A DNA stretch of 64,000 nt. Origin: Glandiceps talaboti (taxonomy: Eukaryota > Hemichordata > Enteropneusta > Spengelidae). The DNA lies in assembly GCF_964340395.1 (NCBI RefSeq), contig NC_135568.1, forward strand, positions 17,324,276-17,388,275, read 5' to 3'. Below, piece by piece: positions 14,701 to 24,909 of the stretch; position 1 is the stretch's first letter; each line of letters opens with the position of its first letter. The notes beneath the pieces were generated by a model. The model was given only the letters and a program-made list of their open reading frames with translations. It did no database searches and was not told where the DNA came from. Position numbers and translations under genes: made by a program.

Positions 14701-17700
14701 CGCTGGGGGCGCTTGTGTACAGGAAGGGGGTTCTGTACTTTTATTTTACTTACATCATGTGTATCAATCCCATTCGTCATGGACCATGACGTCATGAAAT
14801 ACTCCATGATCCTTTGCTTCAAAGGTTTTGGAATGTTATGCGATCTAACAAACTCTTTGAGATCCCGTTCTCTAGCCTGGTACAACGCCCTCCTTGAATA
14901 CATTCTTTGAATGATAGCGGTCACATTACCAAAGATTACAGCATGCATTAAAGCTGCAAGAGTATTTAACAAATTAGGAATTATTTCAAGTAATAAATCT
15001 AATGCCTTTTATAGCGTTAGTTTAATAAATAAACCACTGCACACAAATCAATAACAAGAAAACAAACAGAAAGCGAGATTGAGTACAGTTAGTGTCATTT
15101 CGAAGACATCCTTTTTTACTTTAAACCCCGAATGTCATGCACAATTTCGGCATTACCTCACATTTTACCAGTAAAAGATTATTCATTACAATCTGCAGTA
15201 CTTTCCAAGGTACAATAATCGTCTTTCTCTTTGCTATTATTATTTTAAAGACTTTTATTACTGTTCTGAAGGGGTAACACATACACTCCTTAAAATGGTT
15301 ATTTGGTGTAGTGGCATAAGCTCTTTCTTGTCAACTGTCCCAGAAGTCGAAAACACGGGCACTGACAAAATATTGACGTATCTTCAATCTAGATATATCC
15401 CATAGTGAAGCCATTTGAGACCTCCACCCACGTCTCACAAGGTTCATCGGAGTACGAGGCAAATCGTGGGACACTATGATATAACAGTGCTTCTTCTGAT
15501 AATATAAATAGGTACAAAATCTGTGTACTCACCACCAATGAGCATTATGACGATGGTAAATATCTTCTCACTGTTTGTATTGGCTGAGACATTTCCGAAC
15601 CCCACGCTGGTGATAGTACTTAATGTGTAGTATAATGAAGTAATGTACATTGTGTCTGTTGTTGTTAAATTTTGAAAGTCTAGGTCAAGATCATGATATA
15701 ACTCGTGAAGCCAGCCTGGAATATACGAAAGTGAATGTTCTTTAAATACCTGTGATCTACGCTTATGTCCTTCAAATGAATAGGGGCGTATAGGGGCGAG
15801 TACTGCTGTGGCTATACAACAGATATAGAGATTCTCCAACGAAAGCGAGACTGGAAAGGATAATTTGTATCAATATCTCTAGATTTTATCACTGGTGATA
15901 TTCCTGACTCGGCTGGTACACAACAATAAAATCAGAAGCATTATTGAAACCTTACTTTGTATCATATACTAACTAAAAGATAAAGGAAAATGACCAAATT
16001 AAAATTGTTATCACGATTATTGGCAGGATGAAACCCAGAAGACGAGCTAACCATAGATGGCATTTCAAGTGCATTGTGTGCGCAAAGGGTATCAAAATGA
16101 TATTTTACAAAATTTCTATGTGTGTGAATTTTAAAAAGAAAATTCCGTTCAGAGTAGCATCTCGTTAGAAGGTTTTGATATTAACACATACAAACATGTA
16201 ACTATATGTCCCTCTCGTACTTAATTAGTAGTTCTGCTGTATCAAATATCAATGTTTTGTAGTATGGCGAGCCAGATCTATACACCAATCAATGCACAAT
16301 CCTTCCAATTTGAAGCTATTAAAGACATGCATCGTTAGTTACCGGTAAGCACCAACTAATGAGGTTGTTAAATACACAAAGAGATGATTTACCTGCTGTA
16401 AAATGGTTTTCCTGATTATCCGATTCTTGTTTTCCAATGACATACCAAATACAAGCCAACCAGTGAGCAACCAAAGCAAACATGCACATTAGGAAAGATA
16501 TGACGACTGCGCTGTAGTTGGAATACCTTTCCATCTTTTGAAGAAGTCTTGCCACCCGTAGTAACCGAACAAGCTTGAGTAAATACATAGCACCATTACC
16601 CTGCTGATGAAAATCATGGGAAAACCACGCCCTTATTGCACGATCCAATGATAAATGTTGTTAGTTAAGGCGAAAACGGAAAAAAATTGTGGTTCCGATT
16701 ACATTCAATTTTAAAATAGGTGGGGTAGGTAGATGTTTTATTTTATTCTATTTTGTTCAAGTGTGAGTGTCTAGTTCAGGATTTCCATTGTTTTCCGAAT
16801 GGTCTCTGTTGTGTTTATTTCTTCCTATCTAATGTACAGCCATTACAGATTGGAAGAATAGTTTCATATTGTCTTTATAAGTTGATATCAGTTTCCGCAC
16901 CCACTACTTTTGCGACACTTCACGATTTTCGCGATTTTATTATTATTTTTCTCGAATACTTAAAAACAGTTTAGGGTCGGCGTTAAAAACTAGGTAGAGT
17001 CGGGTAACCGAAACCAAATTTTTTTATTTGACCTAATAATACTGCATATATTCTCCAATCTACCATTGAAGGATATGCTATTTAATATTCAACTGGTTCT
17101 CTGGATAAACTCTGAATGCTACTAAAGACAGCTGTTCGTTCCTAAAATAAATATATACAGACATCAAATTTGCCCTTTAGAGTTGTATATACAATTTATA
17201 TTGTAGCTTTTCATAAAAGCTACGAATTCTCTTGTAATGGCATAATAAACAGTCAATACCAAATATAATGCAAATGTGTTTCGTATCCTTTTGGACACAC
17301 TTTTAAATGAATAGTTTTGTACTTTCAAAAACGCCAACTCGATCTATTTTATGATATTTCGATATTTTCGAGTGAAAGATAAGCGAAAAGTCTCGATATT
17401 CACCAAGACACAATGCAATGCATTGTTTTTGTAGTTACCAATGGTTATACACAATATTATTATATACATCGTTTTGTGATTCTACTATGGGGTTTGTGGG
17501 CCATGGTTGTAATGTCCACATGGGTCCCATAGATCGTGATCGTCCACATTGTATGCTTGGCCCACATAACCCATACTCACATCGTCAAGATGAATAGTAT
17601 GGAAGCAACAGTTGCAGATAATACAGTTCGTAAAATCACCTACGTTTCGAATACAACTTTTTAAACAAGGCGAGACAAGATAGCAGTGAACACACTGCGC

Positions 17701-18110
17701 AACGATTACATGTGTAAATAGAACAATGCACCATGTTCGAAAATATGGTAACAGACGCATAGAAAAATGTTTTTCTTTTTGTAAATCACGCACACAATAA
17801 CGAAATCAGATTAATACGTACCGTATTAACGTTAAATAGATACAAGAGGTCCAGTGGTATTGCAGCTAAGAGATCGATAAAAAACCAACTTTTTACATAG
17901 TGTAAGGCAATTTCTCTTGGTTTATAAATAACTTGACCTGATTGACTTACATACGTTGTGCGAAAATTCAGAGCGATATCTGGAGGAGAAAAGCAAAGAA
18001 ATATTAAGTTATATATACGTGATATTGTCAATGATACAATGCATATTTCAGTATTGGCGATCACCATCACTATTATCGCTGTAGTAACCACCGTCTATGT
18101 TATCATCATT

Positions 18111-18143
<33 letters not shown>

Positions 18144-21100
18144 GTCATCATCATCATCTTCTTCTTCTTCTTCATCGTGGTTTAGATTTTACCCGGGTGT
18201 ATACCAAAACGACAGTATTTCATTTTAGGGTACGTATTCCATGGCAATCGTTGGTTCACTTTAAAAGTGTTCACCTTTGATGTTTCCTCGATATAAATGT
18301 TTTTCTATAAATCCTTCCTGCAACTGGGATATCAAATTCCCGATTGAAACTGTAGTTAAGGCAAATTTTAATACTCTTAATAGAATCTTTAATTTGTACC
18401 AACGATACATTTGGACTTCAAATTTGAACCTTTACCATTTTATATCGTGATTGATTTCTCCAAATAAATACAATTTGTGCGAAAAGGGGGCATTTATGTC
18501 GTTTTTGGGGACAGGCAACTATAATTAATGTGCACGTCGCCGAGAATACTCAGGCTACATGAATTTGAACGCAGACGCCACGCATGCTCTGATGGAACTT
18601 ACGTGATTACCCCCCCCCCCCCCCCCTTTGTTGGATTCTTGAGATTTACGCCAATAGCATTTATACATTGTTGTAGTACTTACCAAATATAAAAAGGAAC
18701 TCTACTATAAGGTCTGTGACAAGTGCAGTACTGTCTGGGTCCTTGGTTGTGAAGAAAGACACGTTATATGGCACAACTATGGCAACATAAAACATAGCTA
18801 ACAGCATTAGCCAGTCCCAAACAGTTTTGAAAGTACTATAGTGTAAAAGTATAAACCTTGGCTTCTTAACTGTTGCTAGCTTGTACTCTGGCAGAGTAGA
18901 TCTCTTGGTTGGTGCCAGAAGGTTCTGTGGGAATGAGATTGAGATTATTTTACTAATAATTCATGATCACATTAAGGTATTATTATTGGTTATTAAGTAT
19001 TGAAAAGATGTGTGTGCTAGTGCCCGATGAAGCATGCGCCAGTAATCCATTTGTGTATTGGTGATATACGTCTGCAAATATATGTGGAAAACAAGCTTGG
19101 CTTTGTAGATGTTAGATTGATTATAGACTTTTCATTATTAATTGTGTTATCCGGGATGACGGCACACTTGGCGACAGTGTGGGTGTTTGTCTAAAGTTAA
19201 TTACGTGTACGTTTAAAGTTTTAATAGTCTTTTCCCTCAAACGTATTAATCAAAGTTAAAAGTATAAACCACCATCTACACACGAACTGACAACATGGAG
19301 GATCATTTAAAGAAGAATTTAAGGTGTCCTGCCAACTAATAAAACTTGTAAACCATGTTACTCTTTTATACATATTTCAGAATTTTGAATGAGTAAGTAA
19401 ATTAAAAACAACCTGATGTTATCCGTGCATTTTGAATGAGTAAGTTTGTTAACCTTTAAAAAAAATTAATGTGTGGACAGTCTATAAGAAAACAATTAAC
19501 AAAATGTATTTTTAAAGAATGGCGGCATGATGTAGTACAGTGACCATACTTTTGCCTTTGTGTCAACTTGTAACCGTTTTGAGAAGTGTGCTTGAACATT
19601 GCTGAGTGTTCTCAATAATAGTAAATATTTCTGAATATTTAACACGTTTCCACTTCATACCAGCCTATCTTGAAAAGCGTCTGAAAATATGACTGATGTA
19701 TTTACCCGTAATAATAGGATCAGCGTGACTGTTTATTGTCACACTATCTTTGAAGGCTTAAAACGAGCAACTAAACCAGTTTCAATTCAATAGAGTTAAG
19801 ATTAAGACGTAAATATTTCAGCAATTTGTGACATTGAACAAACAGCTACATGGCATTTTATAAAAACAAGTCACTCCCCTTAGATCGACAGCGCTACGTA
19901 TACCATGTCAGAGGGTCGAGCAAATGGGTTACAACTGCACACACCTCCTGACTTCCATCATGCTCCCCAGAAAAAGTAATGACACACGCCCAAGTTATGC
20001 CGAGTCAGAATTATTTACTATTGGTGTTAGTTTGGCAATTCACGGCAAACGACATGCTCTGATCGAAATAGGGGTCGGGTTAATTGAAATAGGGGTCGGA
20101 CAATATATTGAGATTGTTTGAAAACATAGTGGTTAATCATACTAAAAACCGTGTACCTTCTGTTGTACTTTGCGCCGCTGTGACGTATTGTAAGAAAGAA
20201 ATATATGAAGCCAGGCAATTAGACTGGTTGTTAAGAGGATTTATATACATTAACAATGTTTGCTTAAATGTTGCTTCAATGTGCCTTATAAAGAAATTAG
20301 TAATTGCTTAATCAATTCATATGTAAAATATAGTTAGTGTATACATTCAACAATGACAAACTAGACATCTACAAGTTGATAAACTTTGCAATGTGAATCT
20401 ACGTACATGCAAGTAAAAGCAGTGTTACATACAAACCAATAGAGAAGGAAGTCCATATAGAACAAGTCAGAAAACAGGTTTTATGAATAACTTAGTCTGT
20501 CACGTATAACCTTGCTTTAAAGTAGATTTTCATTCATGTTGCTGATTTTTTGTAAGTTTGAAAACAAAAAGATAAAAGTTTAAGATAATCTTACATTACT
20601 GAGATTCAATTTCCTCTTCTTCTTCTCTTGTTTTTGAAGATGACCTGACAGGTGATACAATACTGCTCTGCTTCTCCTCCTGTGGTAATTGAACTGTTGA
20701 CCTGAACCATTTGGCGTTTTCCCACCACGACTTTGTAGGTACCTTTGCCTTATTGCCTCTTCTTCTTCGTCGCTAAATTCAACTAAATAATGATCAAAAT
20801 GACCAGTTAAGTGACTGGAATGCTAAATAAAATAATATTCTGTAACATTGGTTTCATTTCACTTTACGTAATCTTAAGTGGGTATGAATTTAATTTAATT
20901 TCATTTAACTTGAAAATCAGAAATTCCCATCAACCATTTCATATGCAAATTCCTAGGATACAAACTTTTGAGGGGTTACATTTTACATCGACAGATGGTC
21001 AAAACATTGTACATTGAATTAAAATCCAATGGATTAGCTATTTATTTGGTTGCCGCTTAACATTTCAACTTAAGACTTGCAAACTCTAACATGCTATCAT

Positions 21101-22545
21101 ATGCGAATTTCAAACCGTTGATGATGTTAGGGGTAGTAGCGATGTCACATTACAATATTAGTATCTGCGCATGCCTAAATATGATCCCTTGTGAAAGTAG
21201 GTTTGGCATAACAGATTAACTGTAAACTTTTGTAATCAAATCATGTGATATTACTTTAGCTCATATAAACTATATCCACATTTCCATTCAGAGCCATGTC
21301 GATATATCATTAGTGACAACACTGTGTATCTGTGTGTATATCATTGAGAAAGAAAACAAAAAGTGCTTACACACATTTGAACACTTTGTATAGCTTGTTT
21401 TAAACATCATAATAGTTGTGCCGCCCGTGAGAGAATGAACAACTTCAGTTATAATTACAGACAAGTATGTGTTGCAGATGTTTTTAACATTAAGTATGAA
21501 CCAGTGCATATGGTAAGGAACATGCCAAACACATAAACTAATAAACAAAGGTATCAGTGGTCTAAAGTGTAACTGAAAACCATATAATGTTGTATTGTTC
21601 TATTTGTAGTTTATATACATGTACATGATGTGCTGATCAACAGGTGACAGTAATGCACGTCGCAATATTACACACCATTACTCTACCACTAGTACTACTC
21701 ACACAAACAGGAACAAATGAATTATTATACCATCACTTTTATCTTCTTCCATGCTTGTCACTTTAGACTTTGTTATATCCTTGAAGGACGCTAAGAATAG
21801 TACTACTTCTCCTTTTTCATTTTTGATGGGCACAATATCTAATAAGCACCAAAATGGCGTTTCTGTGGAAATAAACAGAATACATTGGCAACCATAGACA
21901 ATTGCAGTATTCAAAGTGATGTAACTTTTCTCTCAAGTTTTCAGTGACACACGATAATCCCAGAATGCATTCTTGTGACAAGTTATTGAGGGATATCCGC
22001 AATGTTTGTATTACTGATGACCATTGGGTAAAATTCAACAAAGATTGCGAATGGGACATTCATGTGATCATGAAAATAAACTTTCCATTTGCCTATAATC
22101 CAACACTTTACAATATCCTAAAAAGTACTCTCTAGTGCAGACTTACTTCTACAATATGTAGTACACAATCAGAAGGCAAATAATATTTAGTTATGTTTAC
22201 ATGAGTAATGTTCAAGTGTGAGCCATGGTGAATATTCACTGGCTTCAATTCTGGCAGTGCAATATACAGTATATGGTACAGGTTTGTGAGAAAACATTCC
22301 TAGGTACTTACTACTTTTCTTTTGGAATATCAATTCCGTTTTCAGTTCTTGTCTGTGTTCTAAAGCATTTTCAATCTCCCCCTTTTTATCATCCGCTGTA
22401 TCCGCCCCATACAAAAATTTACAGGCACAGCTCTTCTGCATGACCTCTGCACGTGTAAATCCAGTAAGTTCACAGAAGCCATCGGAGCAATATACGATAG
22501 GATAACCGTTTGCGACTTGTGCATTACCAAGGACAAAGTTACTAT
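3392..22545 (-). CDS. ELK-type voltage-gated K+ channel (KCNH3/4/8 family), 16 exons, start exon missing
   Basis: This plasma-membrane channel subunit should form tetramers that pass K+ on depolarisation. Sixteen exons join in frame (22545-22312, 21862-21731, 20782-20595, 18924-18684, 17979-17822, 16603-16393, 15715-15533, 14953-14754, 14093-13844, 13225-13117, 10454-10346, 9900-9868, 8354-8131, 6567-6386, 5568-5450, 3889-3392) and give 1,023 residues plus a stop. Counted from the first visible codon: PAS 1-120, S1 221-241, S2 254-270, S3 296-313, S4 325-340, S5 348-372, filter SVGFGN 425-430, S6 439-460, C-linker to about 530, CNBHD to about 670. The SVGFGN filter, the PAS sequence and the DLSPR motif favour ELK over EAG or ERG, and the tail resembles KCNH8 most. 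Human KCNH8 is about 1,100 residues, so only some 26 N-terminal residues are missing. All junctions are GT-AG and phase-consistent, with no frameshift or stop, so the gene looks functional. Confidence 0.95.
4048..4310. mobile_element. Foldback element P2, copy 1
   Basis: Bounded by aggattggctattt and its near inverse aaatatccaatcct, with a palindromic interior. A second, better preserved copy is at 57291-57609. It lies in the last ELK intron and has no coding capacity. Confidence 0.7.
5345..5475. repeat. Three tandem copies of an exon end plus splice donor
   Basis: A unit of about 49 bp (cacttacctgtttgtctagtagttca and following) occurs three times, starting near 5345, 5395 and 5443. The last copy overlaps the end and donor of the ELK exon 5568-5450. 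The two intronic copies also keep a donor-like gtaagtg on the minus strand. Confidence 0.85.
5450..5568 (-). CDS. ELK exon: start of C-terminal coiled coil
   Basis: Ends [19 protein letters not shown], the first heptads of the coiled coil that continues as [20 protein letters not shown] in the last exon. Acceptor atgttaacag (phase 1), donor gtatgt (phase 0). The exon end and donor are followed by two tandem copies of the same sequence inside the intron. Confidence 0.88.
5654..5703. repeat. (AC)n/(TA)n microsatellite
   Basis: About 20 AC units followed by a short TA run, in an ELK intron. Confidence 0.98.
5835..5950. repeat. Near-perfect 51-bp inverted repeat with short loop
   Basis: The left arm 5835-5884 and right arm 5900-5950 are reverse complements with about two mismatches over 51 bp, and the 15-base spacer can pair further (agaa/ttct). 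Transcribed in either direction it would make a long stable hairpin. Confidence 0.95.
6021..6074. repeat. (TATG)n microsatellite
   Basis: About 13 TATG units in an ELK intron. Confidence 0.98.
6386..6567 (-). CDS. ELK exon: FVDGVED tail segment
   Basis: Begins with the split Arg of DLSPR and then [20 protein letters not shown], matching the IVDGIEDGN...FDFGSE stretch of KCNH8. The rest is Ser/Asn/Arg-rich and poorly conserved. Acceptor gtattttcag (phase 2), donor gtaagg (phase 1). Confidence 0.88.
6635..7006. mobile_element. Foldback element P1, copy 2
   Basis: Starts gtaggtt and ends aacctac. The arms read actatagcgtttcaattggg against aattgattctctatagacac in inverse. Internal region shared with 3021-3357. 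It sits in the ELK intron next to exon 6567-6386, with no coding capacity. Confidence 0.8.
7007..8130. other. ELK intron, no recognised element
   Basis: Plain A+T-rich intron sequence with short direct repeats (actagtactagaaatg around 7644-7730). No exon or structured element seen. Confidence 0.6.
8131..8354 (-). CDS. ELK exon: acidic segment and DLSPR motif
   Basis: Starts [20 protein letters not shown], continues with a run of about 25 mostly Asp/Glu residues, then a basic stretch ([13 protein letters not shown]) and ends [12 protein letters not shown]8 has LPSI followed by a Glu-rich run and PPDLSPR at equivalent places, so order and motifs are conserved. Acceptor ctttccttcag (phase 0), donor gtagat (phase 2). 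Confidence 0.9.
9868..9900 (-). CDS. ELK 33-nt microexon ([11 protein letters not shown])
   Basis: Eleven codons lie between a strong acceptor (cgcttctaacag) and a strong donor (gtaagtata), phase 0 on both sides. The neighbouring exons are also in phase 0 here, so skipping it keeps the frame. The acidic peptide fits the start of the acidic tail segment found at this place in KCNH8. Confidence 0.75.
10346..10454 (-). CDS. ELK exon: CNBHD C-helix and YNL intrinsic ligand
   Basis: Encodes [20 protein letters not shown] and [16 protein letters not shown]. The TYNL motif is the intrinsic ligand known from ELK structures, where the Tyr fills the cyclic-nucleotide pocket. Acceptor tatcgtag (phase 2), donor gtgagt (phase 0). 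Confidence 0.94.
11069..11450 (+). repeat. Dispersed repeat: two tandem units and a GGAC-rich tail
   Basis: Two units of about 135 bp begin ctgttcaagcatgtctgagt (near 11068 and 11215) and share aatggct...ggatcgtatca. They run into gacggacggacacaaccc and end in a hairpin of tccccg and cgggg-type bases. Unit array plus tetranucleotide tail is the same architecture as at 55385-56100. Confidence 0.75.
11451..13116. other. ELK intron, no recognised element
   Basis: No exon was found between the CNBHD exons. The sequence shows no clear repeat structure apart from a short (CGAA)n at 12541-12555. Confidence 0.55.
13117..13225 (-). CDS. ELK exon: CNBHD, middle
   Basis: Encodes [20 protein letters not shown] then [24 protein letters not shown] is shared with vertebrate KCNH8. 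Acceptor ccattgcag (phase 1), donor gtaaga (phase 2). Confidence 0.94.
13844..14093 (-). CDS. ELK exon: C-linker end and CNBHD beta-roll
   Basis: Begins [20 protein letters not shown] and continues [40 protein letters not shown]. This is the cyclic-nucleotide-binding-homology fold; it lacks the usual Arg that holds the cyclic nucleotide phosphate, as in other KCNH members. Acceptor attacaaaag (phase 0), donor gtaagc (phase 1). Confidence 0.95.
14754..14953 (-). CDS. ELK exon: S6 and C-linker
   Basis: Encodes [20 protein letters not shown], the S6 end with the Gly-Asn hinge of KCNH channels, then the C-linker helices ([19 protein letters not shown] and [15 protein letters not shown]). Acceptor actcttgcag (phase 1), donor gtaagt (phase 0). 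Confidence 0.95.
15533..15715 (-). CDS. ELK exon: turret, pore helix, selectivity filter, start of S6
   Basis: Encodes [10 protein letters not shown], a short turret with an NLT sequon, then [20 protein letters not shown] and [18 protein letters not shown] with NVSANT after it is diagnostic of ELK/ERG-type KCNH channels. The turret is shorter than in vertebrate KCNH8, which has a GGPS-containing stretch here. Acceptor tatattccag (phase 1), donor gtgagt (phase 1). Confidence 0.95.
16393..16603 (-). CDS. ELK exon: S4 voltage sensor, S4-S5 linker and S5
   Basis: Encodes [20 protein letters not shown] (S4 and linker) and [20 protein letters not shown] (S5), then CIWYVIGK. S4 keeps the regularly spaced basic residues. 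The acceptor is a cagcag tandem, so splicing could start at 16603 or 16600 and add or drop one Gln. Donor gtaaat, phase 1. Confidence 0.93.
16664..17036 (+). mobile_element. GGCC-ended MITE (PIF/Harbinger-like), copy A
   Basis: Full-length copy of about 370 bp, flanked by TAA on both sides. The start reads ggttccgattacatt and the end gggtaaccgaaaccaaat; in inverse these are related terminal repeats. Shares a long interior (agccattacagattggaaga, gcgattttatta) with the other copies. It lies in the ELK intron upstream of the S4 exon. Confidence 0.8.
17822..17979 (-). CDS. ELK exon: end of S2, S2-S3 loop and S3
   Basis: Encodes [19 protein letters not shown], then [20 protein letters not shown]. 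The [13 protein letters not shown] loop is a KCNH signature and the Asp residues of S2/S3 are the counter-charges of the voltage sensor. Acceptor ttctcctccag (phase 1), donor gtacgt (phase 0). Confidence 0.95.
18100..18176. repeat. (ATC)n/(TTC)n microsatellite
   Basis: Trinucleotide run of ATC units grading into TTC, just upstream of the S2-S3 exon of ELK. Confidence 0.97.
18610..18626. repeat. Poly-C tract (17)
   Basis: Uninterrupted C run in the ELK intron beside the S1 exon. Confidence 0.97.
18684..18924 (-). CDS. ELK exon: pre-S1, S1 and start of S2
   Basis: Starts [19 protein letters not shown] and continues [17 protein letters not shown] into S1, then PYNVSFF and the start of S2 (LIVEFLFIF). 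The pre-S1 ILLHYSTFK and S1 [19 protein letters not shown] match ELK channels closely. Acceptor attcccacag (phase 0), donor gtaagta (phase 1). It contains no early Met, so a start-codon-based search would miss it. Confidence 0.93.
18925..20594. other. ELK intron, no recognised element
   Basis: No exon found. Short tandem copies of attgaaataggggtcgg occur near 20064-20100 and a repeated tttgaatgagtaagt near 19386 and 19433. Confidence 0.55.
20595..20782 (-). CDS. ELK exon: N-linker with [16 protein letters not shown] motif
   Basis: A 62-codon exon found by splice-phase reading. It begins [15 protein letters not shown] and carries [19 protein letters not shown], a hallmark of the ELK subfamily N-linker before S1, then a lysine-rich stretch. 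Acceptor ttatttag (phase 1), donor gtaaga (phase 0). Confidence 0.93.
21731..21862 (-). CDS. ELK exon: PAS domain, second part
   Basis: Encodes [20 protein letters not shown] followed by [15 protein letters not shown], nearly identical in pattern to vertebrate KCNH8. Acceptor ttccacag, donor gtataa, phase 1 on both sides. It completes the PAS fold and begins the N-linker. Confidence 0.95.
22312..22545 (-). CDS. ELK exon: PAS domain, first part
   Basis: Encodes [13 protein letters not shown] and [20 protein letters not shown], the classic KCNH PAS (eag) core, residues 1-78. The acceptor is cctttgcag and the donor gtaagt; both introns are phase 1. The first codon is split; in KCNH relatives it is the His of THSNF, so the preceding exon should end in C. 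The PAS domain packs on the CNBHD and slows gating in this family. Confidence 0.95.
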
Positions 22546-22813
22546 CTGCAAAGGAATAAAGGAAAGACACAAAACGTAAGGCTATGATAACTCATTTCAA
22601 AAAGCAGGTACAAATGGCCTCCAGCGGGTTTTTTTCAGTGAAACTCAAGGACTAAAAGTGACTATGTACGAGACCCATGAATATGCCAAGCAGTGGCGTG
22701 GAAATATAATGGTTGAAACAGCGAATTTTTACACAAACATCTGTAAAAGTAGCAGGTTGTTTTCGCCGGCCTCCGGCTCTTATCTACTTCCTTGCTGAGT
22801 ATCATCGGGGTAA

Positions 22814-23047
22814 GGCCTAATCATTTTTTTTTTGAAATGTGAGTGTCTAGAACAGGTACTTATTTGTTCTTTTGTTCTCCAAATGGACTGTGTTATTGGT
22901 TTCTTCCCACCATATGTTCTGCCATTACCAATTGGACTAGTTATCAATAGACAATTTTCGCGATTTTATTTTTTTTTTAGGGTCGGCAGTGAAAAAAACT
23001 AGGTGGTCGGGTAACCGGAACCAAACATTTATTTTCTTTAGGCCTAA
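22814..23047 (+). mobile_element. GGCC-ended MITE, copy B (internally deleted)
   Basis: Flanked by TAA (gtaa|GGCCTAA ... TTTAGGCC|taat). About 235 bp; the left terminal repeat interior and part of the middle are missing. The right end ggtcgggtaaccggaaccaa is intact. Confidence 0.85.
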
Positions 23048-24817
23048 TGGTGCAGGTATGTTATCCTTTTATTTTATAATGGCAATGAATTATGCATATT
23101 TTCTATGTTGTACAAAACTTCTTTCAATAATGTACACACGAATTACAGTTATGTTGCAGCTCTTTCGTACAAATTACAACTGACAACATTTACTTGCAGT
23201 TGAAATCCACTATGTCTCTTTTTGTAATGTTTATATATATAGCGACACTGTCATAACATAGAAATATTGCCATAATATATGTTACCATCTATATGAAAGA
23301 AATATCCGATATGAAAAACGACAAATGCCACGATTATCATCACTGGTGGCGCACGCAATTTGCTAACTAAAGGGACATTAACCTGTCATAGTGAACAAGC
23401 TAGCTTTCGAAATATGGCAGTATTTTTAAGTTGCACTCGTTATATCAGTCAATTTCAATTCAAATAAAACCTTATTTCAGCTGCACTTACAAAGAGAACA
23501 GCATCACAGGTAACTACCTGTAAAACTGTCAGTCATTCATCTCCAAAACGATTTGCGGTAAGTTTCTTTGCGTCTTTTGAAAGTTGATACAATCGCAAGT
23601 GAATTCGGTGGCACTAGATCAAACTTATGTATCGACATCTCTCAAGCTGTTATTTTCCTTTGACAGTAATAAGTACTTCAATCTATTCTGTGTATTAAGT
23701 CTACACCTGACATTCGAATACTTTAAAAGACCATATTAAATTTACAACAATACATTCTGTTAGATTCTTTGAATAAAATGTGTTAAGTGCTGAAGATATT
23801 GGGTTAGGTAAATATCACGAAATCGAAATCGATTTATTGATACATATGTACTTTTTGTCAATGTCGTCTTCCCTTAGAGGATTTTATAGATTGAAGGACA
23901 CGAAGCATATGTCATGTGAAGAAACAAAGGTCATAGACTGATTTCAACTTTGAGTGAGTTCTCCCACAACATATCAATTATATCCCTACCCCCACATAAA
24001 TGCAATCAATAGCACAGATAGTATTCCCATTTTACGGATGAATAAGTCTTCGATATACGACCTTTTACGACAAGATATACCCAGAGCAATATTTCGAGAC
24101 TGCATTATGACCACACGGAAATGATCAATCAACATTCTTGCATTATTCTACAATGCTACTATACCTGCAATTTATATATTATTAATACATAAAAACGGCA
24201 AAAGCCGAATGTTTAATTTATTTGCTTTGTTTTAAAATTTAATCACGCTGCCTGAAACCGGAACGCATTTTAAATACTTCATCACGTATAGAGGTTTTAA
24301 AGTATTCATTCGCAATATATACGATGGCAATTTTTCATTAATTCCATCACCTTGAAAATCTGTTTGTCAAAGAAATGCTAACACGTTCACCTACGAATTT
24401 ACACACAGTGTGTTAAAATTACTCAACGGGTTATTTTCATATAGATTAAGCCAACTGATTTCTAAGGTATCCCATGTCTGGCTGACACAGATTTGATGGA
24501 AATGAACAAATATCATCCACTGACATATGCCACGTGTTTCGAAAGATTTGCATTGACGTTTGCGTCTCATTTGTCATGCATATTAAATGAAGGAACGAGA
24601 ATGTAACAACATTATATTTACACAAATGGGAATAGCCTGACAACTCGAAACAGTCGATTTACATACCCACAATCACACATTCGAAATCAATAAAGTTATT
24701 TTATCAATATTGTTTTATTAAAAACTGGGTTGTAACAGTTTGTTTTGTGAGGACTGAGATAACAACACAAGCAGCAGTGTCTTACTATATAGTGAGAAAT
24801 GTATTGACGACTCTCTC

Positions 24818-24909
24818 TATGTATGTATGTATGTATGTATGTATGTATGTATGTATGTATGTGTACGAATGTGTGTGTATGTATGTATGTATGTATGTAT
24901 GTACGTACG
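24818..24909. repeat. (GTAT)n microsatellite
   Basis: Two GTAT runs separated by gtgtacgaatgtgtgt. Confidence 0.98.
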
